Below are positions 1 to 6,750 of a DNA stretch of 12,386 nucleotides, in pieces. Each line of letters begins with the position of its first letter. The stretch's first letter is position 1. The stretch lies in NCBI GenBank assembly GCA_004558865.1, contig SFCY01000066.1, forward strand, positions 1 through 12,386, in the 5' to 3' direction. The position numbers and the translations under genes are program-made. Under the pieces are notes generated by a model, which was not told the origin of the DNA, made no database searches, and saw only the letters and a list, made by a program, of their open reading frames with translations. Origin of the DNA: Bacteroidales bacterium (GTDB lineage Bacteria > Bacteroidota > Bacteroidia > Bacteroidales > Bacteroidaceae).

Positions 1-80
1 AAATCAACATTACAATAAATTTAGTTAAAAACGAAAAATAATCGAGATTTCCTTTGGTCAGAAACCTAGGAAGCGGGTAA
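1..80. other. AT-rich intergenic, nothing recognised
   Basis: No open frame, RNA gene or promoter consensus could be supported here. The stretch is AT-rich up to about base 50 and then becomes mixed just before the large palindrome that starts at 81. It may be the flank of a neighbouring gene outside the window. Confidence 0.4.
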
Positions 81-257
81 AGCCTGTCCATGACGAAAAA
101 TGCCTGGGCATAAAATTGCGCAAAAGCGCATAAAATCGCGCATCCTTGCATCTGCCCAAAAGCGGATTGGAATGCCTTGACTTGAAGCTTTCTGCCGTAG
201 AATTTTATGCGCGTAAGTGCAATTTTACGCGATAGCGATTTTCGTCACGGGCAGGCT
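81..257. repeat. Large imperfect palindrome with four internal motif copies
   Basis: The arms 81-136 and 202-257 are inverted copies that match at 43 of 56 positions by my ungapped alignment, around a 65-bp centre. The outer ends read AGCCTGTCCATGACGAAAA (81 onward) and, on the minus strand from 257, AGCCTGCCCGTGACGAAAA. Each arm carries two copies of a motif close to GCATAAAATTGCGC: plus strand at 108-121 and 128-141, minus strand at about 201-211 and 220-231. There is no coding capacity. The outer motif AGCCTGnnCATG also recurs at 355-366, the tail end of the neighbouring 96-bp repeat, which suggests the two palindromes form one compound non-coding element of about 286 bp. Possible identities are a MITE or a REP/BIME-like cluster. 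No target-site duplication was visible. Confidence 0.7.
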
Positions 258-270
258 GCCACCAAAGGTG

Positions 271-366
271 TGGTTCTGAAGTGACGGGGTAGCCGTCGAG
301 CTTGCTCGTAAGGCTACTCCGTCACTTCAGAACCATAGCTCCGGTAGGAGCGCAAGCCTGGACATG
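271..366 (+). repeat. 96-bp hairpin repeat, left copy
   Basis: Arms 271-294 and 312-335 form a 24-bp stem with a single G/T position. The 17-nt loop (295-311) contains a smaller hairpin, CGAG-CTTG-CTCG, with a CUUG-type tetraloop. A 31-nt tail follows (336-366) and contains a second hairpin, GCTCC-GGTA-GGAGC, at 338-351. The element matches the reverse complement of 12291-12386 at 84 of 96 positions with no gaps. It lies 38 bp beyond the intrinsic terminator of the peptidase operon, so it is probably not needed for termination of that operon. Strand here is set so that the stem precedes the tail. It has no coding capacity; a REP-like or MITE-like extragenic palindrome is the best class I can offer. 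Confidence 0.85.
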
Positions 367-404
367 TCAGCAATTTTATAGGTAATAAAGGTAAATGGAA
401 CAGG

Positions 405-447
405 GCGAAAACAAAAAGAGGACGCGACCTGAACACAGGCCACGCCC
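405..447 (-). terminator. Intrinsic terminator after the M6 peptidase gene
   Basis: Read on the minus strand, GGGCGTGGCCTG (447-436) pairs over 12 positions with CAGGTCGCGTCC (431-420) around the tetraloop TGTT. Three of the twelve are G-T pairs. The stem is followed at once by TCTTTTTGTTTT. A GC-rich stem plus a T-tract, starting 36 bp after the stop codon of the last gene, is the classic Rho-independent arrangement and marks the end of the operon. Confidence 0.85.
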
Positions 448-483
448 CCCGAAGATATAGAATCATTTAGAGAGAGAACTCTT

Positions 484-2253
484 TTACTTGTTGAGGTATT
501 TGCGTCCGTTCTTGATTACAATACCCTTTGTGCCGGGAGCCACCTGCTGGCCAGCGAGGTTGAACACCCTGTTGTCCTGCTCGGCGGGCATTTCCACAAC
601 GGCATTCTCAATGCCATTGTAGATATCCGTACCGTTCTGCCAGACAAATTCCAGCACGCCACCCTTTTTCTTGATGCCAGTCAGGCTCACGTCCAACGTG
701 CCGTCCGTCAGGTTCAAATCGAAGCCAGGCGTCGTGGAGCCGGTGATGGAACTGTTGCCAGTTCCAAAGAGGTCGCCGATCATGTCATTGAAAGTGCCCA
801 TGCCCTTGCTGTTGTCGGCGGCGACAACAGACATGCACTCATAGCTGTAGCTCTTCCCGGAGTTGGTGTAGTTGCCGTCGGTGGTGTTCACGTCGTTCCA
901 CTGCCAGCGCGCCTTGTCGTAGGTGACATGGGTGACAAGCAGGCCACCGTAGGTGCTGTTGCCATAATAGGTCAGGTCGCGGCCCCACTTCCCGGTGTAG
1001 TTGCGGCATTCCAAGAGGTAATACTCATTCTCATTGTCGGTCTTGATTTGGAACACCTCACCAGGCTGTGAGGGATGGTCGATGGGGCGAAGCTTCTGCA
1101 CCTTGCAGGGCTTGTCGGGGTCGAGGACCTGATAGTCGAGCCAGCCGGCGAAGTTGCGCTCGTAGGCGGTGTAGGGCACGGGGCCGAAGTCGGCTCCCAT
1201 GCACATCACGTCCCAGATGCCCATGCCATAGTTGTAGTTGGCGGCGCCGGCATTGGCTGAAATGTCATAAAAGTCGGGCAGGCCCAAGCAATGGGAGAAC
1301 TCATGGCAGAAAGTGCCGATGCCGTCCATCGTCGTGCCGGAAGTGCCTTGGAGTTCGGCGCCACAGGCATACTTGTTGACATACACGCCATCCACCTTCA
1401 CGCGGTTGTCGTAGTAAGGATAAGCATAGCCCAACTCGCTCTCGTGGGGCCAGATGGTGTTGGCGTCGGCGCCGGCGGCCTGCGAGAAGCCGGCGTAGAC
1501 CACATAAACCTGGTCTACGTTGCCGTCACCGTCCCAGTCGTAGTCCTTGAAGTTTACGTCGGCATCAGCGGAGTTGATGGCAAACTTGATGAGTTCGCGA
1601 ACATTCATGTCGTGGCCTCTGTTGGAATCCTTGCCATAGTAAGACCAAGACTGGGGAGCCTTATATGGGCCGACGACATCAAACTTGAGGCTGAACTGCC
1701 CATAGCTGTTGTCGCGGAAATAGTCGTGTACGGAACCCCGCTCGCCGCCGACGTTGTAGCCCTCCTTGTTGCAGAGGTCGTTGAAGGCTCCCTGGGGGTC
1801 GGTCTCGGCGTAGTCGAGGTCGGAGAACGACACAAGGATGACGATGCCTTTCTTCTCACCCTGGTAGGCGTTGGCGGGCTTGCGTTCGATAAGGGCAGGA
1901 AGCATAGTGCTGCGGGCATTTGATGCGGCCTTCATGATGGAGGACTTCTGGTTCATGAAATCCTGCGCGGCACTGAGCTCGGCCTGCGGGCGCTGCTCTA
2001 TGTTGTGGGCCAAGATGTCGGAGGCAATCATATTGTTGTGGGAGGCCTTGGCATAGTAGAAGGCCCCATCGCGCTGCACGACAGGGAGACTGTCGGTGGT
2101 GATGAAATAGTGGAAGTGCTCGTCGCCGATGAGCATGAGCTTCAGCTGGGTTCCGTCGGTCTGTGTATAGGTGCGCCAAACGCGCCTTGCGGGAATCGCG
2201 CTTGCCGTGATGGCCAGACAAACCAAGAATAGGGATAGGAATAGTTTTCTCAT
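484..2253 (-). CDS. Secreted M6-family zinc metallopeptidase
   Basis: The 589-aa product starts with a type I signal peptide (about residues 1-19, ending ASA). An N-terminal region follows (about 20-130) that looks like the propeptide-type domain common in Bacteroidetes M6 proteins. The catalytic domain spans about 135-400. The zinc motif HEFSHCLGLPD (H317, E318, H321, D327) fits HExxHxxGxxD of the M6 (immune inhibitor A-like) family. An acidic loop DYDWDGDGNVD (237-247) resembles a calcium-binding site. The last 31 residues (FNLAGQQV then KGIVIKNGRKYLNK) match the tail of the upstream gene product and resemble a short sorting or anchoring signal. Expected role: extracellular proteolysis that feeds the SusCD importer. 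It is separated from the rest of the operon by 139 bp with a hairpin, so it may be expressed at a different level. The substrate cannot be read from the sequence. Confidence 0.9.
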   Translation of the reverse strand: MRKLFLSLFLVCLAITASAIPARRVWRTYTQTDGTQLKLMLIGDEHFHYFITTDSLPVVQRDGAFYYAKASHNNMIASDILAHNIEQRPQAELSAAQDFMNQKSSIMKAASNARSTMLPALIERKPANAYQGEKKGIVILVSFSDLDYAETDPQGAFNDLCNKEGYNVGGERGSVHDYFRDNSYGQFSLKFDVVGPYKAPQSWSYYGKDSNRGHDMNVRELIKFAINSADADVNFKDYDWDGDGNVDQVYVVYAGFSQAAGADANTIWPHESELGYAYPYYDNRVKVDGVYVNKYACGAELQGTSGTTMDGIGTFCHEFSHCLGLPDFYDISANAGAANYNYGMGIWDVMCMGADFGPVPYTAYERNFAGWLDYQVLDPDKPCKVQKLRPIDHPSQPGEVFQIKTDNENEYYLLECRNYTGKWGRDLTYYGNSTYGGLLVTHVTYDKARWQWNDVNTTDGNYTNSGKSYSYECMSVVAADNSKGMGTFNDMIGDLFGTGNSSITGSTTPGFDLNLTDGTLDVSLTGIKKKGGVLEFVWQNGTDIYNGIENAVVEMPAEQDNRVFNLAGQQVAPGTKGIVIKNGRKYLNK

Positions 2254-2334
2254 AAGTTTTTGTCCGTTGTCTTGAGCCGCTTGAGACGGTCTCTCGACGG
2301 TTATTGGTGATTCTACTTCTTCTATTTATTAGAG

Positions 2335-2373
2335 AAAGAAGGCACCGGGGCATCGAGTCCCGACGCCTTCTTT
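2335..2373 (-). terminator. Hairpin in the gap before the M6 gene, likely attenuator or terminator
   Basis: AAAGAAGGC (2335-2343) pairs perfectly with GCCTTCTTT (2365-2373). After a small internal loop there are four more pairs, CGGG with CCCG, around a 9-nt loop. It starts 19 bp after the stop codon of the secreted-protein gene and 81 bp before the M6 start. On the minus strand the 3' arm ends in a pyrimidine run (CTTCTTTCTCT), a weaker T-tract than that of the final terminator. Either partial termination that lowers M6 expression or an mRNA-stabilising hairpin would fit. No Bacteroidetes -7/-33 promoter pair was seen between the hairpin and the M6 gene. Confidence 0.55.
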
Positions 2374-2392
2374 ATAATAAGTTGACAAGAGA

Positions 2393-4102
2393 TTACTTGT
2401 TGAGCATCTTGCGGCCGTTCTTCACCACAATGCCCTTGTAGGCCTTGTTCACCTGCTGGCCATTGAGGTTGAAGATGCGGTTGTCGCTCTGCTTGTTGCC
2501 GTTGGTGATCACGTTGTCGATGCCGTCGGCAATGATGGCGTCACCCTGCAGAATGACAATCGGGTGCTGGGCGTCGTAGCCAAGACCTTGAACCCAAAGT
2601 CTGGTGGCGCGCTTGGTTGTGCCTTCGGGCAGAGGCTTGACGTTGGGGAAGGAGAGCTGGAACACGTGGTTCTCGGTGTCCTCGTTGACGTCATAGTCGC
2701 CTACCCACTCGGGGATGTTGTCGATGAAATAGTTCTCGCCACCATCGGCATCATACCAGCCACGCACGGCAGAAACATAGACGCCCTCGGCGCTTACAGT
2801 CTTCTGCTGGTCCAGCTTGCCGTCCTTGTCGAAGTAGAGGACATTGGCGTCGGGATAGCTCTGGGTGATATTGCCCTGCTGGTCCTGCGCATAAAGGGTA
2901 TCGGTAACCTCGCAATAGTCGAAGAAGCTGGTGAAGGCGAACGACAGGACAGAATTTTCGTAAAACTCAATGCCGCCGACGACTTGGCCATCTTTCTTTG
3001 ACCATACGAGCTCGCAGCCAACGTTGGCACTGTCTACGGCAGCCTCATCACCACACATGAGGTCAACATTCACGCCGGGATTCTGGAAACCGTTGATGTA
3101 GATGGCATAGGGCTGGTTGATCACAAAGGCATCTGCCTCGTAGCCCTCAGCGTCAACGGGTTTGAAAACGACGGTATAGCCAGCGACCTTACCGTAGGCT
3201 GTGTTCGTAGGCTCCATCCACTGTATCTGATCCTGGGCGACAGCCTTCAATCTGGCAATGGTATCGCCAGTGGCCTCAAAGCCCTCAGCGGTCTGACGAG
3301 CGGCCAGGATATAGGCGTCCATGGAAGCGTCGCCAGTCAGAGGCTGCGTAGAGGTATAGACCAGGGTGTACAGGTCCTCTACATACAAGGGAGCCGCGGG
3401 CTTGGGCATATACTGCATGACACCAGAGTTGAAGAGCTCGCCATCTTCTTTGAAGTTGTACGAACCCGTGCCGATGCAATACCTGACGGTATCACCGGCG
3501 GCATTGACGTGAGCCACAGATCCAAAGCCGTAGGTTTTGCCTGTGCGCTCGTCGTAGGGTGCCTTGGGGCCGATGGAGTCAATCTGGAAAACAGAGAAAT
3601 TCTGCTTGTCGAAGTATTTTCCATCCTGTCCAAGCTGATAGGTCGTGCTTCCCGAATGGAGAACAGGGGTGTAATATGCGCCTAAATATGCGGGAGTCTC
3701 ACCCCAGTGGAGGTTGTTGTTCTCAACAAAATCCGTAGCATCCTGACCGTTGATGGTCCATTGGGTCTGGGAAGGATTGTTGGAGCGGTTCATAAACCAC
3801 AGGTCAAATGCGGGCGGAATGGCCACGTAGTTCACATAGTAGCCCCTACCGTCCATTGTGCTGCCGGAATAGAAGGTGCCGGCGGGACGCGTGTAGTAGA
3901 GAGCCTTTGTGGCTGCCTTTGCGGGAGCCTTGACGTTGAGCGACTTCTGGAGGGAGCCTTCAAAAGAGGCCTCCTTCTTGCCCACATTCAGGGACATGGC
4001 CTTGGAAGGCACCAAGACCCGCTGATTGGTGTTTGCCACCCGTTGTGCATTGCCGGCAACGGCAAAGAGGGCGCAAGCAGAAAGTAAAACTAACTTTTTC
4101 AT
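2393..4102 (-). CDS. Secreted protein of unknown function with sorting-like C-terminal tail
   Basis: The product is 569 aa. I chose the start at 4102 because it puts MKKLVLLSACALFAVAGNAQ, a clean type I signal peptide, at the N-terminus. The longer frame from 4147 would overlap the previous gene and bury this signal. The first 50 or so mature residues are Lys/Ala/Ser-rich and look unstructured. The middle is rich in Tyr, Gly, Asp and aromatics and looks beta-rich; I recognise no domain or catalytic motif. The last 31 residues (FNLNGQQV then KGIVVKNGRKMLNK) nearly match the end of the M6 peptidase, which suggests both use the same export or anchoring route. It begins 23 bp after the DUF4302 gene, so it belongs to the operon. 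A substrate-binding or surface accessory role is possible, but this is only an inference from context. Confidence 0.85.
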   Translation of the reverse strand: MKKLVLLSACALFAVAGNAQRVANTNQRVLVPSKAMSLNVGKKEASFEGSLQKSLNVKAPAKAATKALYYTRPAGTFYSGSTMDGRGYYVNYVAIPPAFDLWFMNRSNNPSQTQWTINGQDATDFVENNNLHWGETPAYLGAYYTPVLHSGSTTYQLGQDGKYFDKQNFSVFQIDSIGPKAPYDERTGKTYGFGSVAHVNAAGDTVRYCIGTGSYNFKEDGELFNSGVMQYMPKPAAPLYVEDLYTLVYTSTQPLTGDASMDAYILAARQTAEGFEATGDTIARLKAVAQDQIQWMEPTNTAYGKVAGYTVVFKPVDAEGYEADAFVINQPYAIYINGFQNPGVNVDLMCGDEAAVDSANVGCELVWSKKDGQVVGGIEFYENSVLSFAFTSFFDYCEVTDTLYAQDQQGNITQSYPDANVLYFDKDGKLDQQKTVSAEGVYVSAVRGWYDADGGENYFIDNIPEWVGDYDVNEDTENHVFQLSFPNVKPLPEGTTKRATRLWVQGLGYDAQHPIVILQGDAIIADGIDNVITNGNKQSDNRIFNLNGQQVNKAYKGIVVKNGRKMLNK

Positions 4103-4125
4103 AATGTACATATTTAAAAAGTGAA

Positions 4126-5484
4126 TTAAAGGTTCATGATGACCCATTTGTTGGCATCAGCCTTGGAGACAAGCTTGATGGAGCTCAGGTCGAAGGCGGT
4201 GACATTGGGTGTGATGGTGAACGTGGTGGCGTAGAAGCTGAGCAGGTCGTTAACCTTGGCTCCATAGGCCTCCACCAACGTACGGGCATTGTTGTCCTTG
4301 GGCGTGGGGGCGGAAATGGTGACCGTGCCGTCTTCTCCGAAGCTGAACTCACAGTTGAAGTAGGCCGTCCTCGTGCTTTTCCTCTCGCGGTATGTGATGC
4401 CAATCTGGTAGCCGTCAGCTTTCGAATGGCGCAGGGACACATACTGGAAGGTGCGGCTGTTGGGCGACATGGCGTCGGTGAGGGCGTCGACCAACGAGGC
4501 GTAGGCTGAGGAGTTCTCGTCCTTCAAAGAGGTCTTCCAAGTCCGTGTGACCGAGTCGGTCATGAGCTGCTTGAAGAAGCGCGAGGGGCTGTCGCCGCTG
4601 ATGTAGCACTTCTCGTTGTCCACGCTCTGAAAGATGTCCTTGTCGGCCAGATAGTGGAAGTCCTGCACCGTGTAGCCGTTGATGGAGTGTGCGTCGCGGA
4701 AGCGCAGGTAATACTGGTCGCCACGCTTGGTCACGAGGAACGGGTCGAAGCTCTCGTTGAGCACGGCGTCGGCGTCGTAGGGGTAGATGTTGGGAATACC
4801 GTCGGAGGCTCCCTCCATCTTGTAGAGCGTGTCGCCAAAGTGGATCACGTCGAATGTGGGTGACTTGGAGGAGAACATCATGCCCATCCAGTTCTTCACG
4901 TCACTCAGGTAGGTGCTGTAGTCCACGCCCTCCTCCATGGGGGTGAGCAGGTTGTAGGTGCCGCGCTTCTTGCCCTTGAGCATCATGTAGCTGGCGTCCT
5001 CAGGAGCGTCGACGATGATGAACTCGTAGTCGCCGCCGATACCCGTACCTGTCTCGTCATTGGGGGCGTCGTTGGTGCCTGTCGAAGGCACGTCGTTGGG
5101 ATCAGAGAAGAGGTGCATCACCTTGTTGTGGGTGTTGAACGTGATGACGGGGCCGTCGTCGGTGATCACCTGCCAGGCCGAAATGTCCTGGGCGAAGTCA
5201 CCATTGGTGAGCGTGTTGTTCATGGCCACGCGCACGCTCTGGTCGGGGTTGAAGTCGATCAGCACCAGATAGCCGTTGCCATAGGGAGCCTCGTTCTGCA
5301 GCGTGGGATAGAGCTGCATGGCCCATCCGTTGGGCTGGGCCTCAAGACGGGAGGAATAAAGGTCGACGGCGGCGTTGAGGCGCTCGGCGGCGCTCTGGTC
5401 GAAGATGTCGTCTTCCTCGTTGGAGCAGGCGCTGAAGGTCAGCGCTGCACCAAGGAGAAGGGAAGCTGTTAATATCTTGTTCAT
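4126..5484 (-). CDS. DUF4302 surface lipoprotein
   Basis: The 452-aa product has a lipoprotein signal peptide with the lipidated Cys at residue 20 (FSAC). SNEEDD follows directly, the type of acidic stretch that acts as a lipoprotein export signal to the cell surface in Bacteroidetes. The region after it, with SAAERLNAA (31-39), the phrase NGWAMQLYP (52-60) and then a GYLVLIDF strand, is what I know as the opening of the DUF4302 family, and the length fits. The biochemical function of DUF4302 is not known to me. Members commonly sit next to SusCD and Peptidase_Mx1 genes, as here. The start lies 25 bp after the upstream stop, with no Shine-Dalgarno sequence. A role in binding or presenting peptide at the SusCD complex is an inference from context. 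Confidence 0.85.
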   Translation of the reverse strand: MNKILTASLLLGAALTFSACSNEEDDIFDQSAAERLNAAVDLYSSRLEAQPNGWAMQLYPTLQNEAPYGNGYLVLIDFNPDQSVRVAMNNTLTNGDFAQDISAWQVITDDGPVITFNTHNKVMHLFSDPNDVPSTGTNDAPNDETGTGIGGDYEFIIVDAPEDASYMMLKGKKRGTYNLLTPMEEGVDYSTYLSDVKNWMGMMFSSKSPTFDVIHFGDTLYKMEGASDGIPNIYPYDADAVLNESFDPFLVTKRGDQYYLRFRDAHSINGYTVQDFHYLADKDIFQSVDNEKCYISGDSPSRFFKQLMTDSVTRTWKTSLKDENSSAYASLVDALTDAMSPNSRTFQYVSLRHSKADGYQIGITYRERKSTRTAYFNCEFSFGEDGTVTISAPTPKDNNARTLVEAYGAKVNDLLSFYATTFTITPNVTAFDLSSIKLVSKADANKWVIMNL

Positions 5485-5509
5485 ATTTGCGAGCTAAATT
5501 TTTGAGGGG

Positions 5510-6733
5510 TTATTTTTGTAGTGACTTGTATTGGTTGACCTCCTGACGCAGCTGGTCCAAGAGTGTCGTACCATCGTCCTGCTTGTAGGTGAGCTTGTTG
5601 ACGAGACGTCCCAGACGGTCGTAGACGAAACTGCCGTCGGCGTTGGTGACGAAGGTGCGCTTCTGCACCTCAGCGCGCAGCTCGTCGATGCTGATGTTGT
5701 AGTACGTCTTGAGATAGTTGCGTGCCAAATCAAGCTTGCGCAGGATGATGGCTTTGCCGTCTATGCCAGAGTTGTGGGTCCACTGGGGTTTGCCGTCGGC
5801 GCCCAATACCACATGGTCGTTGCCGTCGCGGACACAGGCGCGGCGATAGAGATGAGGCTTTCCGCTCTCGCTCGGCTGGAAGTAGCCGATGGTGTCGAGG
5901 CTGTACTCGCCGAACGAGGGGAGGAGCTTGTTGTAGGCGGCCAAGTCGTCGATCTCCTTCAGCTCCCATTCATACTCCGAGCTGGCCAGCAACTGGGTCC
6001 AAGCCAGGGTGTCGGCGGTGATGTAGGTGGAGACGGTTTCGGCCCAGTCCTCACTCTGCATCATGGAGGCGTAGGGACTCACGAAGCCGCGGCCTGCGGC
6101 GACAGAGTCAGGTGTCTCGTTCCAGCCGGAAGCGTCGTAGTGGCCTGCGGAGAGCAGGTTGAACTCAGTGGGATGCAGGTGGGTCTGGTCGAGGATGTGG
6201 CCAAACTCATGGTGCATGGTGTGGAAGAAATACTGGTTCATCATGTCTACGTTGTTCACATCGAGGTTGTTCACATTGTAGAGGTTGATCTTCACACCGC
6301 TGCTGGCGTCACCCAACACCTCGGTGCCCTGTGAGGGGTTGTAGTTCTTCGAACCGCAGAGCTGGATGATGCGGGGAGAGTACGTCTTCATGAAGTCTTC
6401 CGAACCCGTCACCGCCTTGTAGGCATCATACCAGAGATACTTGGTGAGCACGGCCATGTCCACACTGTTGTCGTAGGTGGCCGGGGTCAGGTTCTTCGAC
6501 ATGTCGGTGGCCTTGTCCTCCAAACGGTAGATCATCCGAATGTTGTAGGGCTCGTTGTAGTTCACCTTGATGAAGGTATCGAGGGGGAAGGTGAACGAAC
6601 TCTTGTCGAGATAGTCAACCGACGGATTGGTATTGAAGATGGTGTCGCCCAAATCATCGTCGCTGCACGATGCGAAGCCTGTTGCCAGGAGGCAAACAGA
6701 CCCAAGAATCATTAATTTGTTCTTCAAATTCAT
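5510..6733 (-). CDS. Putative zinc metallopeptidase lipoprotein (Peptidase_Mx1 type)
   Basis: The 407-aa product has a lipoprotein signal with Cys23 (FASC), followed by SDDD, a good match to the surface-export signal of Bacteroides lipoproteins. The zinc-binding motif is HEFGH (H175, E176, H179), preceded by H171 and H174. Downstream, GFVSPYASMMQSEDWAE (216-232) carries an EDxAE element whose acidic residues could supply the third zinc ligand, as in gluzincins; that assignment is an inference. Length and motif order fit the Bacteroidetes family annotated as putative zinc-binding metallopeptidase beside SusD genes. It probably trims peptides at the outer surface before SusCD uptake. It is the only gene here with a full Shine-Dalgarno sequence, in the 17-bp gap after susD. 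The last ~110 residues form a region I cannot assign. Confidence 0.85.
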   Translation of the reverse strand: MNLKNKLMILGSVCLLATGFASCSDDDLGDTIFNTNPSVDYLDKSSFTFPLDTFIKVNYNEPYNIRMIYRLEDKATDMSKNLTPATYDNSVDMAVLTKYLWYDAYKAVTGSEDFMKTYSPRIIQLCGSKNYNPSQGTEVLGDASSGVKINLYNVNNLDVNNVDMMNQYFFHTMHHEFGHILDQTHLHPTEFNLLSAGHYDASGWNETPDSVAAGRGFVSPYASMMQSEDWAETVSTYITADTLAWTQLLASSEYEWELKEIDDLAAYNKLLPSFGEYSLDTIGYFQPSESGKPHLYRRACVRDGNDHVVLGADGKPQWTHNSGIDGKAIILRKLDLARNYLKTYYNISIDELRAEVQKRTFVTNADGSFVYDRLGRLVNKLTYKQDDGTTLLDQLRQEVNQYKSLQK

Positions 6734-6740
6734 AGTTTAA

Positions 6741-6747
6741 CCTCCTT
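6741..6747 (-). promoter_or_regulatory. Strong Shine-Dalgarno sequence, unusual for this phylum
   Basis: The minus strand reads AAGGAGG seven bases before the ATG of the metallopeptidase gene, inside the 17-bp susD-peptidase gap. The other five starts in the window have AT-rich upstream stretches with no such motif. In Bacteroidetes the anti-Shine-Dalgarno end of 16S rRNA is known to be largely occluded, so a full-length site stands out. It supports the start at 6733. Confidence 0.75.
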
Positions 6748-6750
6748 GAT

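Noticed and set aside
108..141. Possible CRISPR-like direct repeat (two GCATAAAATYGCGC copies)
   Set aside because: There are only two copies per strand with a 6-bp spacing, and they belong to a palindrome; there are no spacers and no cas genes.
271..335. Left hairpin as the terminator of the operon
   Set aside because: It has no T-tract after the stem on the minus strand, and a proper intrinsic terminator already lies at 405-447.
4103..4147. Upstream start for the secreted-protein gene (MGHHEP...)
   Set aside because: It would overlap the end of the DUF4302 gene and place 15 residues before a complete signal peptide. The ATG at 4102 is far more likely.
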